Assembly (NCBI GenBank): GCA_020639255.1
Contig: JACKGZ010000004.1
Span: 248,001-312,000 of the forward strand
Length of the DNA stretch: 64,000 bases
DNA from: Phycisphaera sp.
GTDB taxonomy: Bacteria; Planctomycetota; Phycisphaerae; Phycisphaerales; UBA1924
Direction: 5' to 3'
The notes under the pieces are model-generated. The model was not told the DNA's origin and searched no databases. It saw only the letters and a program-made list of their open reading frames with translations. The position numbers and the translations under genes are program-made. The first letter of the stretch is position 1, and every line of letters begins with the position of its first letter. Shown here in pieces: positions 51,873 to 60,556 of the stretch.

Positions 51873-52490
51873 CTACCACTCCCTACCCCCTACCACCTCT
51901 ACCACCTCCCACGGCGCAATATGGTCCAGGTACCTCACCGTCGTCGCGATCGACCGGTGTCCGAGCTGCTTGGAGATGATCCCGATATCGATCCCCTCTG
52001 CCCGCAGCTCGGCCGCATGAGTATGCCGCAGCCCGTGCGGGTGGACTCGTTTGGCGATCCCGGCCCTCCGCCCGAGCCCGGCCAGCAGCCGCCGCGCGTA
52101 GCCCGCCGACATCGCCCCGCCCGTGCGTGTGCAGATCAATGGCGCATCGTCCACGATCCCGAGTTCGCGCCTGGCATTCATCCAATCGCCGACAATCGCC
52201 AGCGCCCCCGCGTCGAGCCCCACCGTCCGCGACCGCCCACCCTTGCCCCGCAGCACACGCACGGCTCTCAAGCCCGCGTCGATGTCCTTTGGATGGAGCG
52301 CAAGCGCCTCGGAGATGCGCAGCCCCGCGCGGTACATCACCGCGATCAGCGCCCGGTCCCGTAAACCAAGGAGGTCGTGACCGCAGGCGTCGAGGAGTGA
52401 CATGACCTCTTCATGAGTCAGCGGCTCAGGCGGATACGTGCGTCGGGGCGGTGTCTTCACGCCCCCACTGATACCGACACCCCGCCTCAT
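51873..52490 (-). CDS. Short tyrosine recombinase (catalytic domain only)
   Basis: 205-aa phage-integrase-family enzyme with a full catalytic set: R58 (GLRIS), K83 (GKGGRSR), H152 and R155 (HGLRHTH), H178 (LGHRS) and nucleophile Y187 (VRYLDH). The N-terminal SAM-like core-binding domain of standard integrases is absent; only ~25 residues precede the catalytic fold. It may be a minimal recombinase or a truncated one. The end of the gene is a run of GAGGTGGTA-like repeats. The start is poorly supported; a GTG about 11 codons in (after GGGGGC) is an alternative. Confidence 0.85.
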   Translation of the reverse strand: MRRGVGISGGVKTPPRRTYPPEPLTHEEVMSLLDACGHDLLGLRDRALIAVMYRAGLRISEALALHPKDIDAGLRAVRVLRGKGGRSRTVGLDAGALAIVGDWMNARRELGIVDDAPLICTRTGGAMSAGYARRLLAGLGRRAGIAKRVHPHGLRHTHAAELRAEGIDIGIISKQLGHRSIATTVRYLDHIAPWEVVEVVGGREW

Positions 52491-52514
52491 GCCTCAAGCG
52501 GACAGTGCCGCTTT

Positions 52515-52751
52515 TCAGCAAGAAGAGACCTGTGCGACCGGCGTGAAGTCCAGCGCGACGCGCTCCGCGCGCACCACCCTCACGACCGTGAGCCTGCCGC
52601 AGCCGGGGCAGCCCTCCGGGTCGACCGGGTCGGGCTCGAGGTGCGTCATGACGGAGATGACCCGCCCGGCTCCCTTGCAGTGCGGGCAGGCCAGCGCTCT
52701 GGATTTCTGCTCCAGCCTGCCGACCCTCGCCGAGATCGACCGCCTGCTCAT
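52515..52751 (-). CDS. Small zinc-ribbon protein
   Basis: 78 aa with two CxxC pairs, 'CPHCKGAG' and 'CPGCGRL', 30 residues apart, a likely zinc ribbon. The ATG at 52751 overlaps the stop of the upstream HTH gene (ATGA). No known family recognised; probably a DNA-binding or adaptor accessory gene of the mobile element. Confidence 0.7.
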   Translation of the reverse strand: MSRRSISARVGRLEQKSRALACPHCKGAGRVISVMTHLEPDPVDPEGCPGCGRLTVVRVVRAERVALDFTPVAQVSSC

Positions 52752-53131
52752 CGCTCCGCCTCGCGGCGCTCGAGCTCCTCGACCCGCGCGGCCACATCGT
52801 CCAGCTCGATGCCCTCGCGCCCGAAACGAAGCACGGCCGTCGCGGCGGACACCTTCGCCGCGTGCGGAGCGGATGTGTCCGAGAGGATTCGGGCCAGCGC
52901 GGTGACCGCCAGCGGCGCGTACCGCTGCGTCAGTGCGATCGCGTGCGAGAAGGCCTCGCGCCTGGCGGCCCGGTAGGCCGAGAGGAAGTCGGGCTCCGAC
53001 ATCCACCGATGCAGCGTGCGCTCCCCGATCCCGCTGGCGCGGCTGGCCGCGGCGACGGTCGTCTCGTTGATGAGGGCGACGATGGCCTGCTCCTGGCGGG
53101 CGGTGAGGCGCTCGGCTCGGTTGTCCCGCAT
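52748..53131 (-). CDS. Phage terminase small-subunit-like HTH protein
   Basis: 127 aa. The N-terminal helix-turn-helix 'TTVAAASRASGIGERTLHRWMSEPDFLSAYRAAR' followed by a helical C-terminus with 'ELDDVAARVEELE' is the plan of terminase small-subunit-like HTH proteins in phages and genomic islands. No terminase large subunit is nearby, so it more likely acts as a DNA-binding accessory. Coupled to the zinc-ribbon gene by an ATGA overlap; divergent from the DUF6900-like gene. Confidence 0.7.
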   Translation of the reverse strand: MRDNRAERLTARQEQAIVALINETTVAAASRASGIGERTLHRWMSEPDFLSAYRAARREAFSHAIALTQRYAPLAVTALARILSDTSAPHAAKVSAATAVLRFGREGIELDDVAARVEELERREAER

Positions 53132-53286
53132 GACTGGCTCCTCTACGCGGCTGCCTTCCCCGTCCTTGTGGGCGTGTGCCTACACGATCTCAGATTCTCC
53201 GAAATCATCATCGAAATGACTTGCAATGTCCCCGTGGTCATGGCTTCATGTGCTGCGGGCTGCGCCCGCATTTGGAGGCACGCACG

Positions 53287-53517
53287 ATGGACACCACGCC
53301 ACGCAGACCCGACGGCCCGCTCGAAGCGATCGCCAAGAGGCTGCTCGACTTCGACACACTCGAGACGACCGTCACCAGCGCCGACTTCCGCGAGGTCGCG
53401 GTGTGGAGCGTGCTCGAAGCGCTCGAGGCCGCGTACGAGGCGGGGCGTCGATCTGCGCCGCCGACGAAGACCGTCTGCCCGGCGTGCAACCGGGAGATCG
53501 AGACAAGGCCCCTCTGA
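53287..53517 (+). CDS. DUF6900-like small protein
   Basis: 76 aa. 'IAKRLLDFDTLETTVTSADF' and 'REVAVWSVLEALEAAYEAG' match the DUF6900 pattern of phage and island proteins; a C-terminal CxxC ('CPACNRE') adds a zinc-knuckle-like end. The ATG at 53287 has GGAGGC upstream. Function unknown. A terminator-like stem follows at once. Confidence 0.7.
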   Translation: MDTTPRRPDGPLEAIAKRLLDFDTLETTVTSADFREVAVWSVLEALEAAYEAGRRSAPPTKTVCPACNREIETRPL

Positions 53518-53540
53518 GGCCCGCCCGTCGCGGGCCTTTG
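53518..53540 (+). terminator. Terminator after DUF6900-like gene
   Basis: GGCCCGC (53518-53524), five-base loop, GCGGGCC (53530-53536), followed by TTTG: a short intrinsic terminator. Confidence 0.7.
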
Positions 53541-53562
53541 CATTTCTTGAAGGAGCAGCACC

Positions 53563-54033
53563 ATGGCCAAGAAAGCCGCAGTGAAGAACACACCGTCGAC
53601 CCAGCCGGCCAAGGCGCAAGCGGGCAAGACCCAAGACAATGCGGGGAAGAAGGCGATGGAAACCAAGCAGGACCACGAGATGCCGAGCGCCAAGGAGGTC
53701 GCCAACAACGCCCGCCAGGCGGCCCACGGCGTAAAGCTCGCCCCAGAGGCGGCCCCGCCCCGCAAGCCTTCCAAGAACGCGGCACGGGCCAACGTCGCAC
53801 GCGACAAGCGCCCGAGCGCCCTCGACCTCGCCGCAGGGATCCTGGTCGAGTCCAAGCAGCCACTCGGGGCCAAGGCCCTCGCCGAGCGCGTGATCGCCGC
53901 GGGCTGGCAGACCACCGGGCGCACGCCAGAGGCCACGCTCTACAGCGCCATATCCCGAGAGATCAAAGCCAAGGCCAACGCCTCCCGCTTCGCCAAGGCG
54001 GGCAAAGGACTCTTCACTGCTCGCGCGCAGTAG
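53563..54033 (+). CDS. HARE-HTH domain protein
   Basis: 156 aa. The N-terminal ~80 residues are Lys/Ala/Pro-rich and likely disordered. Residues about 84-155 form a HARE-HTH winged helix ('ALDLAAGILVESKQPLGAKAL', 'RTPEATLYSAISREI'), a module known in bacterial restriction and DNA-modification proteins and in eukaryotic ASXL/HB1. It could bind modified or structured DNA. It lies among modification-type genes (ParB-methyltransferase). A clear stem-loop follows. Confidence 0.82.
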   Translation: MAKKAAVKNTPSTQPAKAQAGKTQDNAGKKAMETKQDHEMPSAKEVANNARQAAHGVKLAPEAAPPRKPSKNAARANVARDKRPSALDLAAGILVESKQPLGAKALAERVIAAGWQTTGRTPEATLYSAISREIKAKANASRFAKAGKGLFTARAQ

Positions 54034-54055
54034 CTCTCGCACACCACCGTCTCCG

Positions 54056-54079
54056 ACGCCCCGGCAGACGCCGGGGCGT
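54056..54079 (+). terminator. Terminator after HARE-HTH gene
   Basis: Perfect 10-bp stem ACGCCCCGGC (54056-54065) / GCCGGGGCGT (54070-54079) with an AGAC loop, followed by TCTCCT. Confidence 0.75.
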
Positions 54080-54108
54080 TCTCCTGTGAGTTGTCGTATC
54101 CTCATGGA

Positions 54109-54780
54109 ATGGCCAGGTTCTTTCTCAATTCCTTCAAGCCACTTGCGTACTCCCGATTTGGGAGGATGGCCTCGGAGAAATACGAGATCCCACCATTTGT
54201 CGATGGATCGATCAGACGAGAGCCCGATCTGGAACACGAGCGACCATCGATATCTTGTCTCTGCCGCACCAACAAGTTTGCACCACGGTTGCAGGCAGGC
54301 GACCTCGTGGCATACATGACGTGCAAGGCGAAGTATGGTTCTGATCGCTCCCACCGGCGCATGATTGCGGCTCTGCGAGTAGACCTGCTCTTTGAAAGCC
54401 ACGTCGACGCCGCTATGTGGTACCGGTCTCAGAGCCTTCCTCTCCCCAGCAACTGCATGGTCATGGGCAACGGCCCATGCCCACTCGATCACAGCCACCG
54501 AATATACAAGTCGAAGTGCAACGACACGGAGATGGCGTGCGGTTGGGATCGCGGCTACGCGCGACGGGCAGATCGCTACGGGCGGTTCGTCGTGTGCACC
54601 TGCCTCTGGAAAGATCTCGGCTGGTCTGCGCCCATCATTCAAGACCGATTCCTCGTCCGTGCGTTCGGAAAGGTTCCCGCGACCAGAAACCCTGCGGCGT
54701 TTCGAATCGAGACCGCGCCAACGCTATTTGAAGCTCTGGGAATCACGATTCCGCCACTCGTTCCGCCTTCTTCCCGGTAA
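54109..54780 (+). CDS. Uncharacterised PUA/EVE-like or nucleotide-modification-associated protein
   Basis: About 223 aa, no family recognised with confidence. 'GDLVAYMTCKAKYG', 'AALRVDLLFESHVDAA' and 'WYRSQSLPLPSNCMVMGN' recall PUA-superfamily (ASCH/EVE/YTH-like) and nucleotide-modification-associated (Nmad) proteins that read or help make modified bases. Several Cys and His near 'CPLDHSH' might bind metal. The ATG at 54109 is one start option; a TTG at 54091 is another, and neither has a strong ribosome site. It converges with and overlaps the ParB-methyltransferase gene by 38 bp. Confidence 0.6.
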   Translation: MARFFLNSFKPLAYSRFGRMASEKYEIPPFVDGSIRREPDLEHERPSISCLCRTNKFAPRLQAGDLVAYMTCKAKYGSDRSHRRMIAALRVDLLFESHVDAAMWYRSQSLPLPSNCMVMGNGPCPLDHSHRIYKSKCNDTEMACGWDRGYARRADRYGRFVVCTCLWKDLGWSAPIIQDRFLVRAFGKVPATRNPAAFRIETAPTLFEALGITIPPLVPPSSR

Positions 54781-56041
54781 AGCCCTCCCACCGCTGCACG
54801 ATCACGTCGCAGTACAGCGGGTCGATCTCCATCAGGTGCCCCTTGCGGCCCGTCTGCTCGCACGCGATCAGCGTGCTGCCCGAGCCGCCGAAGAGGTCGA
54901 GCACGCTCTCGCCCGACTTCGAGGAGTACTCGATCGCGCGGCGTGCCAGTTCGACAGGTTTCTCCGTCAGATGCAACATGTTCTGCGGCGTGACTTTCTT
55001 CACCTGCCACAGGTCCGTCGCGTTGTTCGGGCCGAGGTAGACGTGCGCCGCGCCCTCGCGCCAGCCGTAGAAGCACCACTCGTGCGCGCCCATGAAGTCC
55101 TTCCGCGTCAGCACCGGGTGCTGCTTGTCCCAGATGATCGACTGGCTGAAGTACAGACCGCTCGCCTTGAGCGCCGGCGGGTAGTTGGCGCAGTTGGCGT
55201 AGCCGCCCCAGATGTAGAAGGCCCGCCCGGGCTCGAGCACCCTTGCGATGTTGCCAAACCACGCGCCCAGCATGACATCGAACGCCTCGTCGGTCACGAA
55301 ATCGTTGACGAGCGGCCGGTCCTTGGCGCGGAGCTTCTTACCCGTGGGCTTGGCCTTCTCGGGGTGACGGGCCACATCGAGCTTCTGGTGGTGCGTCTGC
55401 GAGAACGAGCTGAGCCCCGCCGCGATCGCGTTGTTTGAGCGAGGCTCGACCTTCACGTTGTAGGGCGGATCGGTGTTGCAGAGGTGCACGGCTTGACCAG
55501 CGAGCAGCAGTTCCAGATCCGTCGCGCTCGCGCTGTCCCCGCACATCAGCCGGTGGCTGCCCAGCACCCAGATGTCGCCAGGCTTGGTCGTCGCCTCATC
55601 GGGCGGCTCGGGGACCTCGTCTTCGTCGACCAGCCCCTCGGCCATCCCGGGCTCGAGCAGGCCCGCCAGCACGCTCTCGTCGAATCCCAGCAGCGACAGG
55701 TCGAACCTAGCGTCCTGAAGGCCAAGCAGCTCGACGGGGAGCAGTTCCGGATCCCACGACGAGAGGCTCGCCGTCTGGTTGTCGGCGATCCGGTACGCGC
55801 GGATCTGCTCCGGGCTCATGTCGGTCGCCACGTGCACCGGCACGGTCTTGAGGCCGAGCTTGCCCGCCGCCTTCCAGCGCGTGTGCCCGCAGACGATCAC
55901 GTTCTCGGTGTCGATGACGATCGGCTGGCGGAAACCGAACTCACGGAGCGACGCCGCCACCGCGTCGACAGCGTGGTCGTTCACGCGTGGGTTCTGGTCG
56001 TACGGCTTGATCTCGCTGACCGCTCTGGTTTCGATCTGCAT
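54743..56041 (-). CDS. ParB-domain DNA methyltransferase
   Basis: 432-aa fusion. Residues 1-100 form a ParB/Sulfiredoxin-type N-terminal domain ('IKPYDQNPR', 'VCGHTRWKAA', 'YRIADNQTA'). A beta-class amino-methyltransferase follows with DPPYN (191-195) before the SAM-binding 'VLDLFGGSGSTLIACEQ' near 380. Such fusions are common on phages and islands, where they methylate adenine or cytosine N4 to guard the element. The ATG at 56041 has AAGGGGT upstream. It lies downstream of a structured repeat region and overlaps the convergent gene at its end. Confidence 0.92.
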   Translation of the reverse strand: MQIETRAVSEIKPYDQNPRVNDHAVDAVAASLREFGFRQPIVIDTENVIVCGHTRWKAAGKLGLKTVPVHVATDMSPEQIRAYRIADNQTASLSSWDPELLPVELLGLQDARFDLSLLGFDESVLAGLLEPGMAEGLVDEDEVPEPPDEATTKPGDIWVLGSHRLMCGDSASATDLELLLAGQAVHLCNTDPPYNVKVEPRSNNAIAAGLSSFSQTHHQKLDVARHPEKAKPTGKKLRAKDRPLVNDFVTDEAFDVMLGAWFGNIARVLEPGRAFYIWGGYANCANYPPALKASGLYFSQSIIWDKQHPVLTRKDFMGAHEWCFYGWREGAAHVYLGPNNATDLWQVKKVTPQNMLHLTEKPVELARRAIEYSSKSGESVLDLFGGSGSTLIACEQTGRKGHLMEIDPLYCDVIVQRWEGFTGKKAERVAES

Positions 56042-56204
56042 GGCGGACCCCTTGCAATGATGGATATCGCCGCGCGGGATCCGTTCGCGGGTCTGGCGCT
56101 GATGAATTGTATCGCCGGCAGATGATATATTCAATATTGCCACGTGCGCTCTTTAGTTAACACGGGTGTTCGGTTCGCACAACCGTTATCTACAATTGAT
56201 GTCC

Positions 56205-56319
56205 CGGACAGGTCGGACACTTCGGACAGAACTTTCGGTATAAGCAACTGCATCAGCAACACAGGCAGTGTTATGCCGAATCTCCTGTCCGATCTGTCCG
56301 ATCCGTCCGATCCGTCCGA
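56205..56319. repeat. Nested inverted repeat with 9-bp iterons at primase 3' end
   Basis: CGGACA-type units at 56205, 56213 and 56222 face TGTCCGA/CGTCCGA units at 56286, 56295, 56304 and 56313 (exact 9-bp period). 56213-56228 and 56286-56301 pair at 14 of 16 bases, and inside them TTCGGTATAA (56234-56243) pairs with TTATGCCGAA (56271-56280) at 9 of 10. The structure contains the primase stop codon; the right-hand repeats also encode the DRTDRTDRTG tail of the primase. It could be a terminator or a replication-related site; the rest of 56042-56204 shows nothing. Confidence 0.65.
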
Positions 56320-58649
56320 GAGTGCTCAGGCCTGAGCGATATGCCTCTCCAGATGCGACGATCATTCCGCTTGCCTGATTTGCACTGTCGACGGTGCAAT
56401 CCCTTTGCCAGTTCTTTGTAGGTGGCAGGTTTGCAACCCTTGCGCTTTGACCACTGAGTCTGCGCTGCCATGATCTCACTCGTCGGCGTCTCTCTATACA
56501 GATCAAACTCGCACATCTCTTCGAAGAAGATATCAAGCCCTGAGACGCTGCCGATATACCCTTCCGTGGCCTGCGTGACCGCCTCACATGTTCCAAGACC
56601 GTTCTGCGCCCATTCGACCGCGCCGCGAACTAGCCATGCCAGGATCCCACTCCGCTCCTCGATGAGCCTTTCCAGCAGACTCGGATCACGACTGCTTTCT
56701 GGGATGACTACCGGGAACGGCACGACACGGATCCGCCTTCGCGCGGCTTCGCCCCTCTCCCTCAGGATGGGCAGATCATTGGTTAACAGGACCAGCTTGT
56801 GCGTGCGATGAAACTCAAAGAAATCCTGCCGCATCCGACGCGCCTTCAGTCTTTGGTTCCCAGTGAGCATCTTGATGAGCGCCAGATTCAGCTCCGCGTC
56901 CTTCTCGTTCTCACTGGCAACGACCAGACGCGCTCCCTGGAGATCTGCAATTTCAGTTGGGTGCTCGCGCTGCTTACGAACAACAAGAAGATTCGGAGGG
57001 GCCTCACACGCATAGTTTCCCATCACACTGGAAATCGTGTCGAGCAGCACGTTCTTGCCGTTCCCGCCTTCGCCATGGAAGATCAGGAGGACCTGTTCGT
57101 TGGCGTTGCCGGTGAGAACGTGACCAAAGTATCTCTGGAGATACCCGATGAGCGATTCGTTTTCATCAGTGATTTCCCGAAGGAACTTGATGAACAAAGG
57201 GCATGCCGCATCGGGAACGAAATCCGTCGGGGCAATTTTGGTGATGTAATCCTCTCTTCGATGCTCACGGAGCGTCCCCGTTCGAAGTTCAACAGTTCCA
57301 TTCTGGCAATTCAATATGTCTAGCCCCGAGTCGAACGTCTCTATGCGGATAGCCAGATCGGGCTTGGCGAGTTCCTTCATGGCGGTGATCCGCTCTCGCT
57401 TCTGGCTCTGGGTGGCCCACTTGTTAAGTGTCTCTTCGATGTATCCACCCGCCAAGACGGCTTCCTGCTTGATGGAGAGTGCGGTCTCGATGCACATCTT
57501 GTCGATGTGTCCGACCTCATCCGGCTTCCACCGTACACCATCCCACTGGAACCAACTCCCGATCGCATAGCAGTAACGAAGATCATTCCCGCACCGCTTT
57601 ACCAGCCTTGCCGCATTGCCGACATCGGTGCACAGCCTGCTCCTCTCTGTGGCTGTAGATATCGATCTCGACTCTTCATGGGTGGAATAGATCCGTGAGT
57701 CTGAAGAAGGCGGCGGATCGATCAAACGCGATCCAATCTCCCCGCTCAGTTCCACCTTCGCTCTTGCCGAATCCAGCTTGTGCTGGATCTCCCTGTCGGT
57801 CCATCGCTCCCCGCCGGTCTTCTGATCGTTGAACCAGCTCATTACCGCTGCTGCTTCCGACTGGTCCAATCCGAAGCGGTAACACTCGCAGGCAGCGCGA
57901 AGCGTTGCATCGTGCCCGCCCGACCCGCTGATGGCATCCGGGCACTTCTCGAGATATGCCTTACATCGACGCACGCGTTCGCTGCTGTCAACCTGGAGGT
58001 TGCTTCTCGAAACCATAGTGCGCGCCGGGGGGTTGAGCCCATGCCGCTCGATCAATGCTTCGACAGCGCCCTGCCGGTCTCCGATTTGCGCAACGGTGCC
58101 GGAGTGGATTTGACCTGTGACAGTAAAGTAACGGCGTGAATCGTACAACTCGATCTGCTTCATTCCCGGCACATCTCGCGCAACGTGCTTGATGCCCACC
58201 GGAAGTACGGCCCTGACGAATACTTTGATTCCCTGCCTGCTCGGCGAAATCTCGCAATACGAGTTCAGAGCCTGAATGATTCCGAGAGCTTCCGAGCTGA
58301 GATTCCCGTCCTTGTCGATGCAGTCGTCAAGGTCGATCCCGCAATGAGGATCGTCCTCGCTAAAGACAAATCCCACACCACCGAGCGAGTCGTCAGCGCC
58401 CAGGGCCTGAGTCGCCCTCTCGAACGTGGTCCACGTCGCGGCGTCGGTCGAACTCGCCTTCCCGCCCGTCGCCGCGTTGATCGGCACCTTGGTCCACTTC
58501 GCTCCGTTCCATTGGTAGCGCCAGCACACCCACTGCGCCAGCTCGCGGAGCGATTCAGGGATCCTCTCCACGACCAGTACGGGCCTTGTGGGTCTGGGCG
58601 GCCGCTCTCCGGCCGTGAGATCGTATGCTCCCCCTCGTCGATGTAACAT
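56271..58649 (-). CDS. D5/P4-type primase-helicase
   Basis: 792-aa replication protein of phage/plasmid origin. The N-terminal primase-polymerase-like domain has 'GIDLDDC' (metal-binding Asp cluster) and 'SPSRQGIKVFV'. A D5_N-type linker leads to an SF3 helicase with Walker A 'GEGGNGKN' (about 523-530), 'LVVASENE' (Walker B region) and 'LLTNDLP' (sensor). The C-terminus ends in a DRTDRTDRTG repeat. It should synthesise primers and unwind DNA for element replication. The ATG at 58649 has GGAGGT seven bases upstream. Next to it lies an HTH gene and the recombinase operon. Confidence 0.93.
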   Translation of the reverse strand: MLHRRGGAYDLTAGERPPRPTRPVLVVERIPESLRELAQWVCWRYQWNGAKWTKVPINAATGGKASSTDAATWTTFERATQALGADDSLGGVGFVFSEDDPHCGIDLDDCIDKDGNLSSEALGIIQALNSYCEISPSRQGIKVFVRAVLPVGIKHVARDVPGMKQIELYDSRRYFTVTGQIHSGTVAQIGDRQGAVEALIERHGLNPPARTMVSRSNLQVDSSERVRRCKAYLEKCPDAISGSGGHDATLRAACECYRFGLDQSEAAAVMSWFNDQKTGGERWTDREIQHKLDSARAKVELSGEIGSRLIDPPPSSDSRIYSTHEESRSISTATERSRLCTDVGNAARLVKRCGNDLRYCYAIGSWFQWDGVRWKPDEVGHIDKMCIETALSIKQEAVLAGGYIEETLNKWATQSQKRERITAMKELAKPDLAIRIETFDSGLDILNCQNGTVELRTGTLREHRREDYITKIAPTDFVPDAACPLFIKFLREITDENESLIGYLQRYFGHVLTGNANEQVLLIFHGEGGNGKNVLLDTISSVMGNYACEAPPNLLVVRKQREHPTEIADLQGARLVVASENEKDAELNLALIKMLTGNQRLKARRMRQDFFEFHRTHKLVLLTNDLPILRERGEAARRRIRVVPFPVVIPESSRDPSLLERLIEERSGILAWLVRGAVEWAQNGLGTCEAVTQATEGYIGSVSGLDIFFEEMCEFDLYRETPTSEIMAAQTQWSKRKGCKPATYKELAKGLHRRQCKSGKRNDRRIWRGISLRPEHSRTDRTDRTDRTGDSA

Positions 58650-58679
58650 GGCAACCTCCGAAGGAATAGACGCAGCGAT

Positions 58680-59078
58680 TCAGCGGCGACCTGTCAAAGC
58701 CTCGAACGCCCGCTCCTGCCTGCGCCAGTCGGGATCGCGCACGATCCGCCGCAGGTCCCGCTCGCTGTAGGGATCACGCCCCCGCTCGGGCTTCAGTTCC
58801 CGCAGGACGCTCTCCTGGATCGACGGGGCGAGCATCGTCAGATCCATGATCTGGCTGAGCCTCGCTCGCGACACACCGGCCACGAGTGCCACCTCCGCGA
58901 AGCAAGCCATCTCCCCGCTCCGCACGAGCCCGTCGATCCTGATCGCCATCGCCATCAGGCGCGCAGCCCGCATCGGCACGCGCGGTCTTGCATCGGGCTC
59001 GGGAGCCTTGCCCTCTCGGAGCATGACCTGACCGCGTGACTGCCTCGCCAGATGGACCGTGAAGGTTTCCGATTGCAT
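58680..59078 (-). CDS. Small HTH protein coupled to serine recombinase
   Basis: 132 aa. 'EVALVAGVSRARLSQIMDL' is a ParB-like helix-turn-helix, and the C-terminal 'ERGRDPYSERDLRRIVRDPDW' is a conserved-looking tail. The start overlaps the recombinase stop (TGATG), with GAGGAGG upstream; a GTG at 59081 is an alternative. Genes of this type regularly follow planctomycete serine recombinases; it may regulate excision. Name unknown to me. Confidence 0.75.
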   Translation of the reverse strand: MQSETFTVHLARQSRGQVMLREGKAPEPDARPRVPMRAARLMAMAIRIDGLVRSGEMACFAEVALVAGVSRARLSQIMDLTMLAPSIQESVLRELKPERGRDPYSERDLRRIVRDPDWRRQERAFEALTGRR

Positions 59079-60556
59079 CACGCCGCCTCCTCGCCGCTGA
59101 GGTTCTCGATCATGTCGATGGTCAGCTCACCGCTCTTGGCATCGAATCGCACGCGGTGGACCACGCGTCGCAGCAGCTCTGCACGCTCGCGCGGCGACAG
59201 GCTCCGCCACACGCCCCAGAACTCACTCAGCCCCTCTTCCACCGAGGCGCGCGTCGGGACATCGCGCTCGAGCCTCGCTAGGTCCGCGGCAATCTCACCG
59301 GCTCGCCGGGCGTGTTTGCTCACACCCGCGGCGTCGTCCGCGGCCTCCGCCTTGCGGCACGCCCCCTGCGCGCTCTCCAGCAGCATCCTCGCATCTCGGA
59401 TCCGCGCCTCGCTCGAGGACCGCACGCGCTCGAAGACCTCGCCCACGATCTCGGGCGAGGCGAAACGCCCACGCACCTTCTCGACCACGAACTTCTCGAT
59501 CTCCTCGGCGGGCACCGACCGCGTCTTGCATCTGCCCTGGCCCGTCATGACGGGGCCCTTGCAGCTGTAATACCGATAGAGAGTGCCCTTCCCGCCATTT
59601 CGGCGCTTCGTCGTGCTGGTGTGCGTCATCGCCGACCCGCAGCCGCCACACACGAGCAGCCCCTTGAGCAGGCCGCCGTACTTGTTCTGCTTCAGGCTCG
59701 ACCCGCAGACCCGGTTCTCGGCCAGCAGCTCCTGCACGCGCCGGAACACATCCGCGTCCACGATCGCCTCGTGCTGGCCCTCGTAGACCTCGTCGCCGTG
59801 CGTCACCTTCCCGATGTAGACCTTGTTCGAGAGCATCGTCGCGACCGCACCCAACGAGAGCGCCCCGCCCCCGATCTCCCGCCCGGCCCGCGTCGTCCAG
59901 AGCTTGGCCCGGATGCCCTTCTCCGCCAGCATCGCCACCAACCCGCGCAGCGACTGCCGCTCGATGTACCACGCAAAGATCTTCCGGACCATCTCGGCCT
60001 CCGGCTCGTTCACGATGAGTCGCGACCCCGCGTAGTCGTACCCGAGCACCGGACGCCCTCCGCTCCAGATGCCCTTCTTCCGGCTCGCCGCGATCTTGTC
60101 CCGCGTCCGCTCGCTGGCCAGCTCGCGCTCAAACTGGGCGAAGCTCATCAGGACGTGGATCATGAGCCGCCCCATCGAGTCGCCCGAGTTGATCGACTGC
60201 GTGACGCACGCGATCTCGACGCCCTTTCGGTCGAACACCTCCATGAGCTTGCCGAAGTCCCGGATCGACCGCGTCAGCCGGTCGAGCTTGTAGATCACGA
60301 CCGCATCGACACGCCCGGCCTCGATGTTCGCCAGGAGCCGGGTCAGGCCCGGACGCTCCATGTTGCCGCCCGTGAAGCCGCCGTCGTCGTACCGCTCGGG
60401 CAGGCAGACCCATCCCTCGCCCTTGCGGCTCTCGATAAAGGCCTCGCCGCTCTCGCGCTGCACGTCGAGCGATGTGAACTGCTGCCCCAGCCCTTCGTCG
60501 GAGCTCTTGCGTGTGTAGACCGCGCACCGGACGCGCTTGGGATCCGTCCCGCTCAT
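59078..60556 (-). CDS. Large serine recombinase
   Basis: 492-aa site-specific recombinase. The resolvase catalytic domain (8-150) has the nucleophile loop 'YTRKSSDEG' (Ser18), then 'DGGFTGGNMERPGL' and 'VVIYKLDRLTRS'. A recombinase domain (about 170-280) and a zinc-ribbon ('CGGCGSAM' and downstream Cys) follow, with a coiled-coil end. Likely the integrase/excisionase of the element, or of a nested one. It overlaps the DUF2924 gene (ATGA) and the HTH gene, forming a three-gene operon. Confidence 0.95.
   Translation of the reverse strand: MSGTDPKRVRCAVYTRKSSDEGLGQQFTSLDVQRESGEAFIESRKGEGWVCLPERYDDGGFTGGNMERPGLTRLLANIEAGRVDAVVIYKLDRLTRSIRDFGKLMEVFDRKGVEIACVTQSINSGDSMGRLMIHVLMSFAQFERELASERTRDKIAASRKKGIWSGGRPVLGYDYAGSRLIVNEPEAEMVRKIFAWYIERQSLRGLVAMLAEKGIRAKLWTTRAGREIGGGALSLGAVATMLSNKVYIGKVTHGDEVYEGQHEAIVDADVFRRVQELLAENRVCGSSLKQNKYGGLLKGLLVCGGCGSAMTHTSTTKRRNGGKGTLYRYYSCKGPVMTGQGRCKTRSVPAEEIEKFVVEKVRGRFASPEIVGEVFERVRSSSEARIRDARMLLESAQGACRKAEAADDAAGVSKHARRAGEIAADLARLERDVPTRASVEEGLSEFWGVWRSLSPRERAELLRRVVHRVRFDAKSGELTIDMIENLSGEEAA

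Noticed and set aside
52748..53131. Evidence for a complete prophage
   Set aside because: Only a terminase small-subunit-like HTH is present; there is no large terminase, portal, capsid or tail gene in the window.
53143..54642. 499-codon minus-strand open frame
   Set aside because: Runs across three genes and two terminators of the opposite strand; typical high-GC shadow.
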